A stretch of DNA of 55,875 nt from Desulfovulcanus ferrireducens (GCF_018704065.1 NZ_JAGUQP010000020.1:1-55875), one strand, 5' to 3'; shown: positions 8,974-18,210, counted from the stretch's first letter. Numbers and translations are program-made. Notes: generated by a model not told the origin, from the sequence alone.

Positions 8974-9249
8974 GTATGTGGCTATTATCTTGATTTTAAA
9001 ATTTAGTTTTAAAATTTGGTGATACAAATTATTTTGTTTTAATATTTAGTTTCTAGAGCATAGCGCTTTCTTTTCCTGAATATAGGTAATATATTCATAG
9101 GAAAACTCTAATTCTGTCTTGACTAAGAAATTATCTGTCAAGTTTCAGTCAGAAGAAAAGTTGGAAACCAGGTTGTAATTTTATCATATCTGTAAATAGA
9201 TTGGTGTACAGGTAGAGTTTTTATCGGATAAGGTAAAGGGGATTGCTTG
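8974..9249. other. AT-rich intergenic region before the c-di-GMP/KaiC-like cassette
   Basis: No gene is visible. The tail (AAGGTAAAGGGG at about 9231) supplies the ribosome site of the next gene. A promoter for the cassette must lie here, but I cannot name its boxes with confidence. Confidence 0.5.
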
Positions 9250-11022
9250 ATGAATGTTATAGAGGCTCTTAATATTATAAGAGATTTTACGCCAATAAGT
9301 TCATTTAGCCCAACCGTTACTCATGAACTTATTTTAAAAGAACCATTTGAGAGTCTTTTCCAAAAGTTGAATATAGATTCCTTAGCATTTACTTTTAAGA
9401 CAAAAAATCAAATAGAAATGTTGTTTGTTTTGCCACGCAATGAAATAGATGGTAAATCAGATAATTTAGAAATGAAGAAAAACATAATGTTGGAACATAT
9501 AAAATTTATAGGATTTGATATTTATGAAGAAAATAAAAAGTTGACTGAAGAAATAATAAATCTAGAAATAAATAAAAACAATAAAAATAAGACAGGAATC
9601 ATCACCATACCATATGCGTTACCGAATATGGAAACTGAGTTTTTTCTTTCTGTTTTTGTAGACGATTCTGGGGTTGATGAAGTAAGTTTAGTTATTCTGT
9701 CAAATATTGGTTTACAATTAGGTTTTATGTTTTTGGTGAGATCCACTGGTAAAAAACTAGCCGCTGTAAGTGAGAGAGATACTCTTACTGGATTTTATAC
9801 TAGAGAAACATTATTTAAACTGATAGAGTTTGAAATCAAAAAGGCTAAAACTGCTGATCAGCCTATGAGTATTGCTCTTTTAAATATTGATAATATTCAA
9901 CTTATAAATGCCAAATATGGAGTAATAGTAGGGGATAACGTAATAAAAGCTGTCGGTAATATGATTAAGAGCTATTTAAGAGAAACTGATATTGTTGGTA
10001 GGTTTGCCGGCGATGAGTTTTTGATATTAAGTCCTTTTACAAGCGTTGAGGAAGCTTATGATTTTTTTGAACAATTTAGAAAAAGGGTGGAGAAAGCTAA
10101 TATATTAAATGATAAGAAAATTAGGATAACCGTAAGCATGGGGTTAATAGAGGTACCAAAGACAATAGATAGTTTGGGAGATGTTGAGTCAGCTTTACGT
10201 GTTGCCGTAAAAAAAGCAAAAGGGCGAGGAAAAAATAATGTCCAGGTACTAAAATCGAAAGATGAAATCAAAAAATTTCACAAAAAAATTGTTAGTGGGT
10301 TTGAGTTTATAAAATCGAAAATTTTAAACAAAGAAGTTTATCCTTTTTTTCAGCCAATACATAATCTTAAAAGTGGAAACATTTTGGGATATGAAGCTTT
10401 GGCGAGGGTTAAAGTAGATAATGAGTATAAATCCATATATGCTTACTTTGAAATTTTGGATGAACTTGGACTATGGGGTGAATTAGATAAAATAATAATA
10501 GACAAAGTTTTTCGCTTAAAGAAAGAGACATCTCTTTTTAATGGAAAACGGATTTTTATAAATCTTTCCGGCAGATTTTTACTCTTTGATGAAAATAGAA
10601 AATGGTTTTTAAATATAGAAGAAGAGTATCATATAAATCCAAAACAAGTTGTTTTAGAAATAACCGAAAGAGAATATATAAATGATATTTTTACGATAGC
10701 TACTTTTTTAAACCAATTAAAAGAAAAAGGTTATAATATAGCTATTGATGACTTTGGAAGTGGCTATTCATCTTATGAATACATAAAGCTTCTAAATCCA
10801 CACATAATAAAAATAGACGGTTCGTTAGTTAAAGATTGCGTAAATCAACGTATAGACTTAAAAATCATTTCTAACATAACATCGCTTTGTAAAGAACTGG
10901 GAATATCTGTTGTTGCCGAGTGGATAGAAAACAAGGCTATACTTGATAAATTAAAAGAGGTGGATATTGACTATGGCCAAGGATTTTATTTGTCACGTCC
11001 ACAGAATTTATTTGGAGATTAG
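9250..11022 (+). CDS. GGDEF-EAL c-di-GMP cyclase/phosphodiesterase
   Basis: 590 residues; ATG 9250 is used, with GGGG upstream (TTG 9247 directly precedes it). Residues 1-165 form an unrecognised N-terminal region, perhaps GAF-like. The GGDEF domain (about 170-335) has active-site AGDEF at 253-257 and an inhibitory I-site RETD at 244-247, five residues before it. The EAL domain (about 355-590) keeps EAL (382-384), NLSGRF, LEITERE, DDFGSGYSS, KIDGSLVK, VAEWIE and QGFYLSRP, so phosphodiesterase activity is expected. No membrane segment or signal peptide. The gene is strikingly AT-rich with many AUA/AGA codons, unlike the chemotaxis operon, which suggests acquisition. It is followed after two bases by a small gene. 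Confidence 0.93.
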   Translation: MNVIEALNIIRDFTPISSFSPTVTHELILKEPFESLFQKLNIDSLAFTFKTKNQIEMLFVLPRNEIDGKSDNLEMKKNIMLEHIKFIGFDIYEENKKLTEEIINLEINKNNKNKTGIITIPYALPNMETEFFLSVFVDDSGVDEVSLVILSNIGLQLGFMFLVRSTGKKLAAVSERDTLTGFYTRETLFKLIEFEIKKAKTADQPMSIALLNIDNIQLINAKYGVIVGDNVIKAVGNMIKSYLRETDIVGRFAGDEFLILSPFTSVEEAYDFFEQFRKRVEKANILNDKKIRITVSMGLIEVPKTIDSLGDVESALRVAVKKAKGRGKNNVQVLKSKDEIKKFHKKIVSGFEFIKSKILNKEVYPFFQPIHNLKSGNILGYEALARVKVDNEYKSIYAYFEILDELGLWGELDKIIIDKVFRLKKETSLFNGKRIFINLSGRFLLFDENRKWFLNIEEEYHINPKQVVLEITEREYINDIFTIATFLNQLKEKGYNIAIDDFGSGYSSYEYIKLLNPHIIKIDGSLVKDCVNQRIDLKIISNITSLCKELGISVVAEWIENKAILDKLKEVDIDYGQGFYLSRPQNLFGD

Positions 11023-11024
11023 AT

Positions 11025-11318
11025 ATGCTATTGGAGATAGAGAAATTAAACTTCATATTTGATGAGTTGGGAAAAATGGTTGGAACAATTTCAACATTTA
11101 CACTTTTTCAGAAAGCTCGTGAAGTAGAGGTTAAAAAGGAAAACAGCTTTGCTTCTTCTATGACAATAACCGAGAGAGGACTATTATTTTTAGGAGAACA
11201 GAGTTTTTCTTTGGAAGAGATAGAAGGGTTCAAAGAAACGTTATTCGAAAAGATAAAATTAGCCATCGGCGTTTCTTTTGCTGAAAAGATTGAAAGATGT
11301 CAGGAGAAGACAAAATGA
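11025..11318 (+). CDS. Small unknown protein of the c-di-GMP/KaiC-like cassette
   Basis: 97 residues that I do not recognise. No membrane segment, signal peptide or cysteine motif. It is a mixed alpha/beta-looking protein: an N-terminal helix (MLLEIEKLNFIFDELGKMVG), a central polar stretch with SMTITERGLLFLGEQ, and a long C-terminal amphipathic helix. It starts two bases after the GGDEF-EAL stop, and its TGA overlaps the ATG of the KaiC-like gene (ATGA), so the three genes are very likely one translationally coupled unit. It could be an adaptor between the cyclase and the ATPase, but that rests on position only. Confidence 0.7.
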   Translation: MLLEIEKLNFIFDELGKMVGTISTFTLFQKAREVEVKKENSFASSMTITERGLLFLGEQSFSLEEIEGFKETLFEKIKLAIGVSFAEKIERCQEKTK

Positions 11319-12694
11319 TTTTAGATATACCGTATCTTCAAGACAAGATATTAAACCAACAAGTAATTGAAAACTCTCTTGTAGTTATAAAAGGTGAACC
11401 GGGAACAGGGAAAACTACTTTTTGTTTTCAATGGATGTTTAATCTTGCTAGGATTAGGCAAAAATCACTTTACATAGGGACAGTTTCTGAGCCATCATTA
11501 AAGCTTATATTCGATATGTCCAATTTCACGTTTTTTGATAAAAAGTTATTGGATTGTATCAATGTTGTTTCATTGGAAAAAAATATTTTTTCAGATAGTA
11601 ATAAAACGAATTTACTTAATACCATAGAAGAATTAGTGGTTGGATATGATCCAGATATAATATTTATAGATAGTTTTAAGGCGTTGGAAGATTTATTAAG
11701 ACAGGATGAACTTGTGAGGAAGATAGTATATACTTTATCTATCAAATCTTATCTTGAAAATAAAACTGTTGTGTTGGTAGGAGAGTATGCAGATAATCAT
11801 TCTTCAGTATTTTCTATAGCAGATATAATTTTTAATATGGAAAAAACTAGTGTTGCAAATACAGAAAGACGATATTTTAGTATAGATAAATTTAGGGGCA
11901 GTGATTTTTACCAAGGTAAACATCCTTTCATCATAACAGAAGAAGGAATAAAAGTTTTTCCAAGGCTAAAATCTTCCCCCTATAATAAAGAAATATCAAT
12001 AAGAGATAGGTTAAAAGTTGGGATACCTACTCTGGATAAGTTGCTTGGAGGTGGCTTAATCAAAGGAACAATAGCACTTATAAAGGGAGAACCGGGAACA
12101 GGGAAAACTACTTTTTGTTTTAAATTTTTAACTGAAGGGGCAAAAAAGGGTAAAAGAGGGCTGCATATATCGTTTCAGGAGTCATCGCCCTTAATTATTG
12201 AGTTCATGGAAAATCTAGGAATGAATGTAAGAGAATATGTCGATAAGAATATTCTTGATATTAAATTTATAAGTCCTGTTGAAGTAGATCCGGATATTGT
12301 TTCCTTTGAAATAATAAAGTTGGTTAAGGAAGGAAACTATAGCAGGGTAACTATTGATTCTATATTCGATCTTGTTTCAAGGGTAATAGATCCGTTAAGG
12401 ATGAAGGATCTTGTATATTCTCTGGTTCATGAATTCAGAAGACTAGGCATAACAGCTATTTTTACCAAAGAGATTGTTCCGGGACATGTTGAAGATTACG
12501 GTATATCTTATATAGCAGACACCTATATTCAGATGAAATACTTAGCCTCGGATGCCGAGATAAAAAGAGTGATTGGTGTAATCAAATCAAAAGGGAGTGA
12601 TATAGATAACCACTTTTATGAGTTTAAGATAGAGAAAGGTGGTATAAATATACTTCATCCTATAAATTCGGATATTAATTGGTCTATATTTTAA
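11315..12694 (+). CDS. Double-domain KaiC-like ATPase
   Basis: 459 residues. ATG 11315 is preferred over ATG 11297 because AGGAG lies 8 bases before it and it overlaps the preceding stop. It has two RecA/KaiC-type domains. Domain 1 has Walker A GEPGTGKT at 28-35 and Walker B IIFIDS ending at 120. Domain 2 begins with the family signature GIPTLDKLLGGGLIKG and has Walker A at 258-265 and Walker B RVTIDS at about 344-349. Acidic residues follow both strands after Walker A (TVSEP; FQES), while classic KaiC has paired Glu (EE). Domain 1 lacks the LD-LLGGG signature. No KaiA or KaiB is nearby, so a clock role is unlikely; a signalling ATPase linked to c-di-GMP is more plausible. AT-rich like its partners. 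Confidence 0.88.
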   Translation: MILDIPYLQDKILNQQVIENSLVVIKGEPGTGKTTFCFQWMFNLARIRQKSLYIGTVSEPSLKLIFDMSNFTFFDKKLLDCINVVSLEKNIFSDSNKTNLLNTIEELVVGYDPDIIFIDSFKALEDLLRQDELVRKIVYTLSIKSYLENKTVVLVGEYADNHSSVFSIADIIFNMEKTSVANTERRYFSIDKFRGSDFYQGKHPFIITEEGIKVFPRLKSSPYNKEISIRDRLKVGIPTLDKLLGGGLIKGTIALIKGEPGTGKTTFCFKFLTEGAKKGKRGLHISFQESSPLIIEFMENLGMNVREYVDKNILDIKFISPVEVDPDIVSFEIIKLVKEGNYSRVTIDSIFDLVSRVIDPLRMKDLVYSLVHEFRRLGITAIFTKEIVPGHVEDYGISYIADTYIQMKYLASDAEIKRVIGVIKSKGSDIDNHFYEFKIEKGGINILHPINSDINWSIF

Positions 12695-13097
12695 ACAAAA
12701 TAATAGTAGAAAATCTAAACGCAGGGATTTTCAAGGTGCACCCGCTGGATATTTCACTCCAAAAAGTTTTCTCTTTCCCGTCATTTACGAGTGCCGCTTT
12801 AGGCTGGACTCTTTGGCGGTAAAGAGGGGTGCATCCGATGGCTGTACTTGCTATTTATGAAAGCATTTTAACCGCAGACGAACGCAGATGGACGCAGACA
12901 AGCGAAAACAACGTTTAATATTAGATTTTGTTTTTTGACAGACAGTTCATACCTTGTCCTGCTTGAAGAAGTAGCCTATAAGTAACCTTGCTTTTGACAT
13001 TAATCTGGTTCAGGGCAATTTTTACCATAAAAGGTGAAAAGAGAATAGATGATAACTTTAACGGATCATGAAGCACGAATCATTGGAGGAAGGTTGG
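12695..13097. other. Intergenic region with short repeats
   Basis: About 400 bases without a convincing gene. A stretch at about 12826-12862 (GGTGCATCCGATGG ... TTATGAAAGC) resembles one edge of the dispersed repeat at 16714. A 10-bp tandem repeat follows at 12873. The end carries the glnS ribosome site. Confidence 0.5.
12873..12902 (+). repeat. Three 10-bp units based on CGCAGA
   Basis: CGCAGACGAA, CGCAGATGGA and CGCAGACAAG follow each other at 12873, 12883 and 12893. Similar CGCAGA-type runs are known as short dispersed repeats in many bacterial genomes; function unknown. Confidence 0.75.
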
Positions 13098-14798
13098 ATG
13101 ACCAAGAATGAGAAACCAAGGCCATCAAATTTTATTCGGGATATAATTGAAGAAGACTTGAAGACCGGAAAGCATAAGACTGTTATTACCCGTTTTCCGC
13201 CAGAACCCAACGGCTATCTGCATATTGGCCATGCTAAGTCTATTTGCCTTAATTTTGGCGTGGCCAGGGATTATGGGGGTCGGTGCCATCTGCGTTTTGA
13301 TGATACCAACCCTAAGAAAGAAGATCCTGAATATGTGCGGTCGATCATGGAGGATGTCCGCTGGTTGGGTTTTGACTGGGGCGAGCATCTCTACTTTGCC
13401 TCGGATTATTTTGATAAAATGTATGCGTATGCAGTAGAACTCATTAAAATGGGAAAGGCCTATGTTTGTCACCTGAGTCCGGAAGAGATGCGCCTTTATA
13501 GAGGTACTTTAACCGAGCCAGGAAAAGAGAGTCCATATCGAAATCGCAGTGTTGAGGAAAATCTGGACCTTTTTGAGAGGATGAAAAACGGGGAATTTGC
13601 TGAAGGCGAATGCGTACTACGTGCCAAGATTGATATGGCCTCGCCAAATATCAATATGCGCGATCCGGTAATCTATCGTATTGTTAAGGCTAGTCATCAT
13701 CGCACAGGTGATAAATGGTGTATTTATCCTACCTATGACTTTGCCCATTGCCTGTCAGATTCCATAGAGGGTATTACTCATTCCTTGTGTACTCTGGAAT
13801 TTGAAGATCACCGGCCTCTTTATGATTGGTTTCTAGACGAATTAAAGGTTGAGTGCCATCCCCAGCAGATCGAATTTGCCCGTCTGAATTTAAACTATAC
13901 GGTTTTGAGCAAGCGTAAGCTCTCTCAACTGGTTGATGAAGGGCATGTTCAGGGCTGGGATGATCCAAGAATGCCCACTATTTCCGGTATGCGCCGCAGA
14001 GGCTATACTCCCGAGTCCATCCGGGACTTTTGTGACCGAATTGGTGTGGCCAAAAGTGATAATATCGTGGACATGGCCCTTTTGGAGCATTGTATACGCG
14101 ATGATTTAAACAAAAAAGCCCCAAGGTTTATGGCCGTGTTAAATCCTCTAAAGGTCGTTATTACCAATTATCCGGAAGATGTTGTGGAAGAACTGACAGC
14201 GATCAATAATCCGGAAGATGAATCCATGGGGACCCGCAAGGTACCCTTTTCCAGGGTAATTTATATAGAACGCGATGATTTTCGCGAAGACCCTCCCAGA
14301 AAGTTTTTTCGTCTGGCTCCTGGAAGAGAAGTGCGGTTAAGGTATGCTTATTACATTACCTGCCAGGAGGTAGTCAAAAATGAGCAAGGCGAGATTGTTG
14401 AGTTAAGATGTACTTATGATCCGGCTACCAAAGGAGGATATTCGCCTGATGGCCGTAAGGTCAAAGGCACCATCCATTGGGTCAGTGCTGAACACGCTGT
14501 TAAGGCGGAAGTGCGTCTTTATGATCGCTTGTTTATTAAACCTAACCCTGCTGAAGATGAGAAAAAGGGGATTAGTTTTAAGGAATATATCAATCCTGAT
14601 TCCTTAAAGATACTTAAAAACTGTTTATTGGAGCCAAATCTTGCCCAGTGTAAACCGGGTGATAGGGTGCAGTTTGAGAGGTTGGGATATTTTTGTGTTG
14701 ATCCGGACTCGCAAGAGAATCATCTCATATTTAACCGCACCGTGACTTTGCGTGATTCCTGGGCCAAGATTGAGAAAAGGCTAGCAGGGAAACGGTAA
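13098..14798 (+). CDS. glnS: Glutaminyl-tRNA synthetase
   Basis: 566 residues from ATG 13098, preceded by GGAGGAAGG; ATG 13068 would add ten residues absent from the family (E. coli GlnS is 554). The class I catalytic core has HIGH at 42-45 ([15 protein letters not shown]) and the KMSKS-equivalent VLSKRK. The LRFDDTNP and YPTYDFAHC blocks are typical of GlnRS rather than GluRS, and two C-terminal beta-barrel anticodon-binding domains follow. It charges tRNA-Gln directly in the cytoplasm. Many deltaproteobacteria use the GatCAB amidotransferase route instead, so GlnRS here points to an inherited transfer from a gamma-proteobacterial or eukaryote-like source. Confidence 0.96.
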   Translation: MTKNEKPRPSNFIRDIIEEDLKTGKHKTVITRFPPEPNGYLHIGHAKSICLNFGVARDYGGRCHLRFDDTNPKKEDPEYVRSIMEDVRWLGFDWGEHLYFASDYFDKMYAYAVELIKMGKAYVCHLSPEEMRLYRGTLTEPGKESPYRNRSVEENLDLFERMKNGEFAEGECVLRAKIDMASPNINMRDPVIYRIVKASHHRTGDKWCIYPTYDFAHCLSDSIEGITHSLCTLEFEDHRPLYDWFLDELKVECHPQQIEFARLNLNYTVLSKRKLSQLVDEGHVQGWDDPRMPTISGMRRRGYTPESIRDFCDRIGVAKSDNIVDMALLEHCIRDDLNKKAPRFMAVLNPLKVVITNYPEDVVEELTAINNPEDESMGTRKVPFSRVIYIERDDFREDPPRKFFRLAPGREVRLRYAYYITCQEVVKNEQGEIVELRCTYDPATKGGYSPDGRKVKGTIHWVSAEHAVKAEVRLYDRLFIKPNPAEDEKKGISFKEYINPDSLKILKNCLLEPNLAQCKPGDRVQFERLGYFCVDPDSQENHLIFNRTVTLRDSWAKIEKRLAGKR

Positions 14799-14883
14799 AG
14801 CGGTCGAAGCGGGGGAAGATAGTATAGTATAGAGAAAAAGGTTATAGAGTTTATTGGTGTTGTTAAGATTTTAGAGGTTATCA

Positions 14884-16245
14884 ATGCAGCCAAAATGTAT
14901 TCTGACTATTGCTGGCTCAGATTCTGGCGGTGGCGCAGGAATTCAGGCCGATTTAAAGACCATTACTGTCCTGGGTGGCTATGGTTTATCAGTTATTACT
15001 GCCTTGACTGCTCAAAATACAAAAGGAGTTGAGGGAATATCTGCAACTGAGCCCGGATTTGTGTCAAAACAATTGCAAACAGTACTTTCAGATTTTCCTG
15101 TGGCCGCAGCCAAGACAGGGATGCTTTACTCTTGTCAAGTTATTGAAGAAGTCAGTCAGGGTTTAAAAGATAAAGACTTTCCTTTGGTAGTAGACCCGGT
15201 CTGTGTAAGTGGGTCAGGGCAGAGTCTTTTAGAGAAAAAAGCAGTCTGGTTATTGAAGGAAAAGATTTTGCCCCTGGCTGATTTGCTTACCCCGAACAGG
15301 TTTGAGGCAGAGATTTTATCGGGAGTCGCTTCTATTGAGGGGGAAGAGGATCTGTTTTTGGCTTTAGAAAGATTGCTTGCCTTAGGCCCCGGAGCTGTAC
15401 TTTTAAAAGGAGGGCATTTTGAGGGGCAGGAGATGGTTGATTGGCTGGCCATAAAAGGTAAGGCCCCTGTGCCTATCAAGCGTCTCAAAATTTTTACCAA
15501 AAATACTCATGGTACGGGATGTACCTTGTCTGCAGCTATCGCCACGTTTTTAGGTCAAGGACTTGAACTTTTCCCGGCAGTGGAAAAGGCGCGTGATTAT
15601 TTACAACTTACGCTAAACGCTGGTTTTGATCTGGGGGCAGGAACTGGGCCGGTTAACCATCTGGCACCTCTTATAAAGCTTAAGCTTAAGAAGCGGGTGA
15701 CTAAAGAACTTCTAGAGGTGAGACGAGAGATATTAAAACGGGATAATTTTCATCTTCTTATTCCTGAAGTGCGCATGAATATTGCCCTAGCGTTGCCCTG
15801 GCCGGAAAATATAGATGATGTGGCTGCTTTTGAAGGACGTATCTCCAACACATCCGACGGACAGGTTATTGTGGGCTGGCCGGCATTTGGGGCGTCCAGC
15901 CACATGGCTAAAGTCGTTCTGGCCGCCAACAGAGTTAATCCTAGGGTCCATTGTGCAGTAAATATCAGATATAACCAGCAGATAGTAGAGGCAGTAGAGA
16001 AGGCTGGTTTTACTTTGGCCTGGTTTGACCGTCTGGATGAACCCAAGGAGTTAAAGGAAAAAGAGGGTTCTACCCTGGAGTGGGGCACGTATGCGGCGTT
16101 ATCTAATCATCCTCATCCGGAGCAGGTTGTAGCCGTCGCGGACAAGGGAGAAGTAGGTAAAGAGCCCATGATCAGGATAGTGGGTGAAGATACAAAAGAT
16201 ATCGTTCAAAAGTTGGATAAGATACTTCTAAGGCTGAATGGTTAG
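14884..16245 (+). CDS. thiDN: Bifunctional HMP(-P) kinase / thiamine-phosphate synthase (ThiD-ThiN)
   Basis: 453 residues; GAGG precedes the ATG. Residues 1 to about 260 are ThiD: LTIAGSDSGGGAGIQADLK, ALTAQNTKGV, PVCVSGSGQ and NTHGTGCTLSAAIA (anion hole and catalytic region). Residues about 275-450 are a ThiN domain (FHLLIPEVRMNIALALPWP, VAAFEGRIS, FGASSHMAKVVL), the archaeal-type thiamine-phosphate synthase that replaces ThiE. The protein would phosphorylate HMP-P to HMP-PP and couple it to thiazole phosphate. No TPP riboswitch is recognisable in the 85-base leader. Other thi genes are not in the window. Confidence 0.92.
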   Translation: MQPKCILTIAGSDSGGGAGIQADLKTITVLGGYGLSVITALTAQNTKGVEGISATEPGFVSKQLQTVLSDFPVAAAKTGMLYSCQVIEEVSQGLKDKDFPLVVDPVCVSGSGQSLLEKKAVWLLKEKILPLADLLTPNRFEAEILSGVASIEGEEDLFLALERLLALGPGAVLLKGGHFEGQEMVDWLAIKGKAPVPIKRLKIFTKNTHGTGCTLSAAIATFLGQGLELFPAVEKARDYLQLTLNAGFDLGAGTGPVNHLAPLIKLKLKKRVTKELLEVRREILKRDNFHLLIPEVRMNIALALPWPENIDDVAAFEGRISNTSDGQVIVGWPAFGASSHMAKVVLAANRVNPRVHCAVNIRYNQQIVEAVEKAGFTLAWFDRLDEPKELKEKEGSTLEWGTYAALSNHPHPEQVVAVADKGEVGKEPMIRIVGEDTKDIVQKLDKILLRLNG

Positions 16246-16285
16246 AGTATGTTGTTAAAAAAACAGACAGTAACAGGGAAAAGCC

Positions 16286-16630
16286 ATGGACTCAAAGTAT
16301 GATAAACTAAAGAAAATTTTTGACCAGTGTGAGTGGACAGAGAAGTACTTTGAAATTCTCCCCGAGAATAGAGATGAAGTGCGTTATGAATGGCTGGAAG
16401 AGGATGCCGATTATGCCCGTCCGTTTTTTACTACCGGAATTTTAAAAGAAAAGACTTCTGCGGTTAAAAGAAGTCTTTATCTTGGTCAGGATGAAAATGG
16501 GGCCTGGAAATTGTGTGTACGCGAAGTTACATGCGATGACTTTGATCCCAGGGAGGTTGCCAGGGGACTCGTTCGCATGATGGATGTTTCCAAAGTCGTT
16601 GAGGCAAATAAAAATAAAGGGCTGCACTGA
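16286..16630 (+). CDS. Unknown small soluble protein
   Basis: 114 residues, acidic and hydrophilic, with no membrane segment or recognised domain. Regular codon use, a plausible start (AGGGAA upstream) and a terminator formed from its last codons support a real gene. It lies 40 bases after thiDN and may be co-transcribed. Features include tryptophan/aspartate-rich stretches (YEWLEEDADYARPFF) and a basic C-terminal end. Function unknown. Confidence 0.75.
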   Translation: MDSKYDKLKKIFDQCEWTEKYFEILPENRDEVRYEWLEEDADYARPFFTTGILKEKTSAVKRSLYLGQDENGAWKLCVREVTCDDFDPREVARGLVRMMDVSKVVEANKNKGLH

Positions 16631-16652
16631 TTGTAGCCCTTTATTGCCTTTT
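16613..16652 (+). terminator. Terminator overlapping the end of the small unknown gene
   Basis: An 11-bp perfect stem AATAAAGGGCT (16613-16623) / AGCCCTTTATT (16635-16645) with an 11-base loop is followed by GCCTTTTT. The gene's TGA (16628-16630) is inside the loop. Confidence 0.88.
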
Positions 16653-16713
16653 TATGCATTCAAGAAACCAGGATTTTCAATTTGGCGGTCAAAACGGGAT
16701 TTGACCCAGATTC

Positions 16714-16960
16714 GGGCGCATCCGCTTTTTGTACTGATTTTTGAGAAGCCTTAATTTTGGCATTGCATCTGCAGATTGTTTTCTCTTTTTTTGTTCAATT
16801 TAGCAAAATTTTGTCATAATTAAGTAATCAAACCTGTGCAGTGGCAATAATCCAGAATCTGGCGGCAATCAGGGGAAAATTCTACTACGGAATCCCATAC
16901 CCACTGATCATCCTAACCTAGTCAACAACTCACCTACTCAACTACTCAACCCAAGTGCAG
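16714..16960 (-). repeat. Dispersed repeat family 1, copy a
   Basis: About 245 bases that match, in inverted orientation, the copy at 43231-43504, with shared blocks such as TAGCAAAATTTTGTCATAAT, CTGGCGGCAATCAGG and CTACTACGGA. One end is a GTTGAGTAG-type run that also forms the last codons and stop of proC. A third, partial copy is at 22728-22790. No coding capacity or transposase is seen; the copies may be derived from a non-autonomous element. Confidence 0.88.
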
Positions 16961-17791
16961 CCCATCGCATGCTCCCACCAGACTATTTAGTCCCCCAATT
17001 TCCTTGCTTCTCTTACAGGCTGCCTCTACAGCTTCGATGATAGCCGCCTTAACTGCCTTTTGATCCAGTTTGTTTAACCCGGCAATAGTGGTTCCGCCCG
17101 GGGAGGTAACCATTTCTTTTAATTCAGCCAAATGCCGGTCACTACTGTTTTGGACCATGTGCATCGAGCCTTCAAACAGTGCATAGACCATTTTTCTGGC
17201 CATGTCTCGAGGCAGGCCAAAGGTAAGACCTGCATCTATAAAACTGTCCAAAAGATAAAAAACATAGGCTGGCCCGGAACCAACCAGCGCGGTGAAGATA
17301 TCGAAGTATTCCTCTTTAAGGATATGTACCTCTCCTAAAGTGGCAAATAAGGAGGTGATAAAATTTTGATCGATGTTTTGGGTCAGGTCATGATCAAAAC
17401 ACAAGGCAAAAACTCCCTTGCCCACAAGGGCTGGAGTATTGGGCATCACCCGTACCACAGGGCAAATATTATTGCTCCACTTGATCAGATTTTTTAGTTT
17501 TATCCCCGCAGCAATAGAGATAAGGCATTTTTTTTCATTTAGATGGTCTTTGATCTCCCGAACAACATCTTTTAGTACCTGCGGTTTTACTGCCAGAACG
17601 ATGTAATCGGAATGCTCGATCAAATCGGTTATGCTTTGCCAGGAAGTGAACTCAATATTTTGAGCAAGGTTGTTTATTTTCTCCTGGTCTAGATCAAAGG
17701 CGTGAATTTCCAGGTCTTCTCGGGGGGCAAGGCCCCTTATGAGGGCCCCGCCCATATTTCCCGCACCAATAAAGCCTATTTTTTTTATCAT
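16946..17791 (-). CDS. proC: Pyrroline-5-carboxylate reductase
   Basis: 281 residues (E. coli ProC is 269). The N-terminal Rossmann motif GFIGAGNMGGALIRG binds NAD(P)H. VRVMPNTPALVG, LVGSGPAYVFYLLDS and TSPGGTTIAGL are the substrate-binding and dimer motifs of the family. It makes the last step of proline synthesis. ATG overlaps the ndk stop by one base (TAATG), so the two are translationally coupled. The last codons (about GLHLG and the TGA) lie in the edge of a dispersed repeat, so the natural C-terminus may have been altered. Confidence 0.95.
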   Translation of the reverse strand: MIKKIGFIGAGNMGGALIRGLAPREDLEIHAFDLDQEKINNLAQNIEFTSWQSITDLIEHSDYIVLAVKPQVLKDVVREIKDHLNEKKCLISIAAGIKLKNLIKWSNNICPVVRVMPNTPALVGKGVFALCFDHDLTQNIDQNFITSLFATLGEVHILKEEYFDIFTALVGSGPAYVFYLLDSFIDAGLTFGLPRDMARKMVYALFEGSMHMVQNSSDRHLAELKEMVTSPGGTTIAGLNKLDQKAVKAAIIEAVEAACKRSKEIGGLNSLVGACDGLHLG

Positions 17792-18210
17792 TAGCCAACT
17801 ATCTCCAACTGGTTAAAGAAGTAGGCAATCTCTGTGGCTGCAGTTTCCGGGGCATCAGAACCATGTACGGAGTTTTTTTCAATATCCAGAGCAAATTTTT
17901 TGCGGATAGTCCCTTCCTCGGCATTGGCTGGATTGGTTGCGCCCATGAGCTGTCTGTACTTATTGATGGCATCTTCACCTTCCAGGACAGAAACAACAAC
18001 AGGACCAGAGGACATATATTCTGTTAGACTGTCAAAAAAAGGTTTGTCTTTGTGCACGGCATAAAAGCCTTCGGCTTCTTTCTTAGTCAGTCTGATCATC
18101 TTCATGGCAACTATTTTCAGGCCAGCATCCTGAATCATCTTTAATATCGCCCCTTGCAGATTCCTCTGCACAGCATCCGGTTTAATAATAGAAAGAGTTC
18201 TCTCGACCAT
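17791..18210 (-). CDS. ndk: Nucleoside diphosphate kinase
   Basis: 139 residues from ATG 18210, preceded by GGAGGATAAA; a longer frame to 18267 adds a basic stretch not found in the family. It starts [13 protein letters not shown]. The catalytic histidine is H116 in NSVHGSDA, and the nucleotide-binding residues around [14 protein letters not shown] are intact. It balances NTP pools using ATP. It is the fourth gene of an envelope-plus-metabolism operon ending in proC. Confidence 0.96.
   Translation of the reverse strand: MVERTLSIIKPDAVQRNLQGAILKMIQDAGLKIVAMKMIRLTKKEAEGFYAVHKDKPFFDSLTEYMSSGPVVVSVLEGEDAINKYRQLMGATNPANAEEGTIRKKFALDIEKNSVHGSDAPETAATEIAYFFNQLEIVG

Noticed and set aside
9988-10020. 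GGDEF considered inactive because the motif is AGDEF
   Set aside because: Ala at the first position is common in active cyclases; the I-site and remaining residues are intact.
11315-12694. KaiC clock gene
   Set aside because: No kaiA or kaiB, and the first domain lacks the KaiC signature; called KaiC-like only.
14799-14883. TPP riboswitch before thiDN
   Set aside because: Only 85 bases and no THI-box motif is seen.
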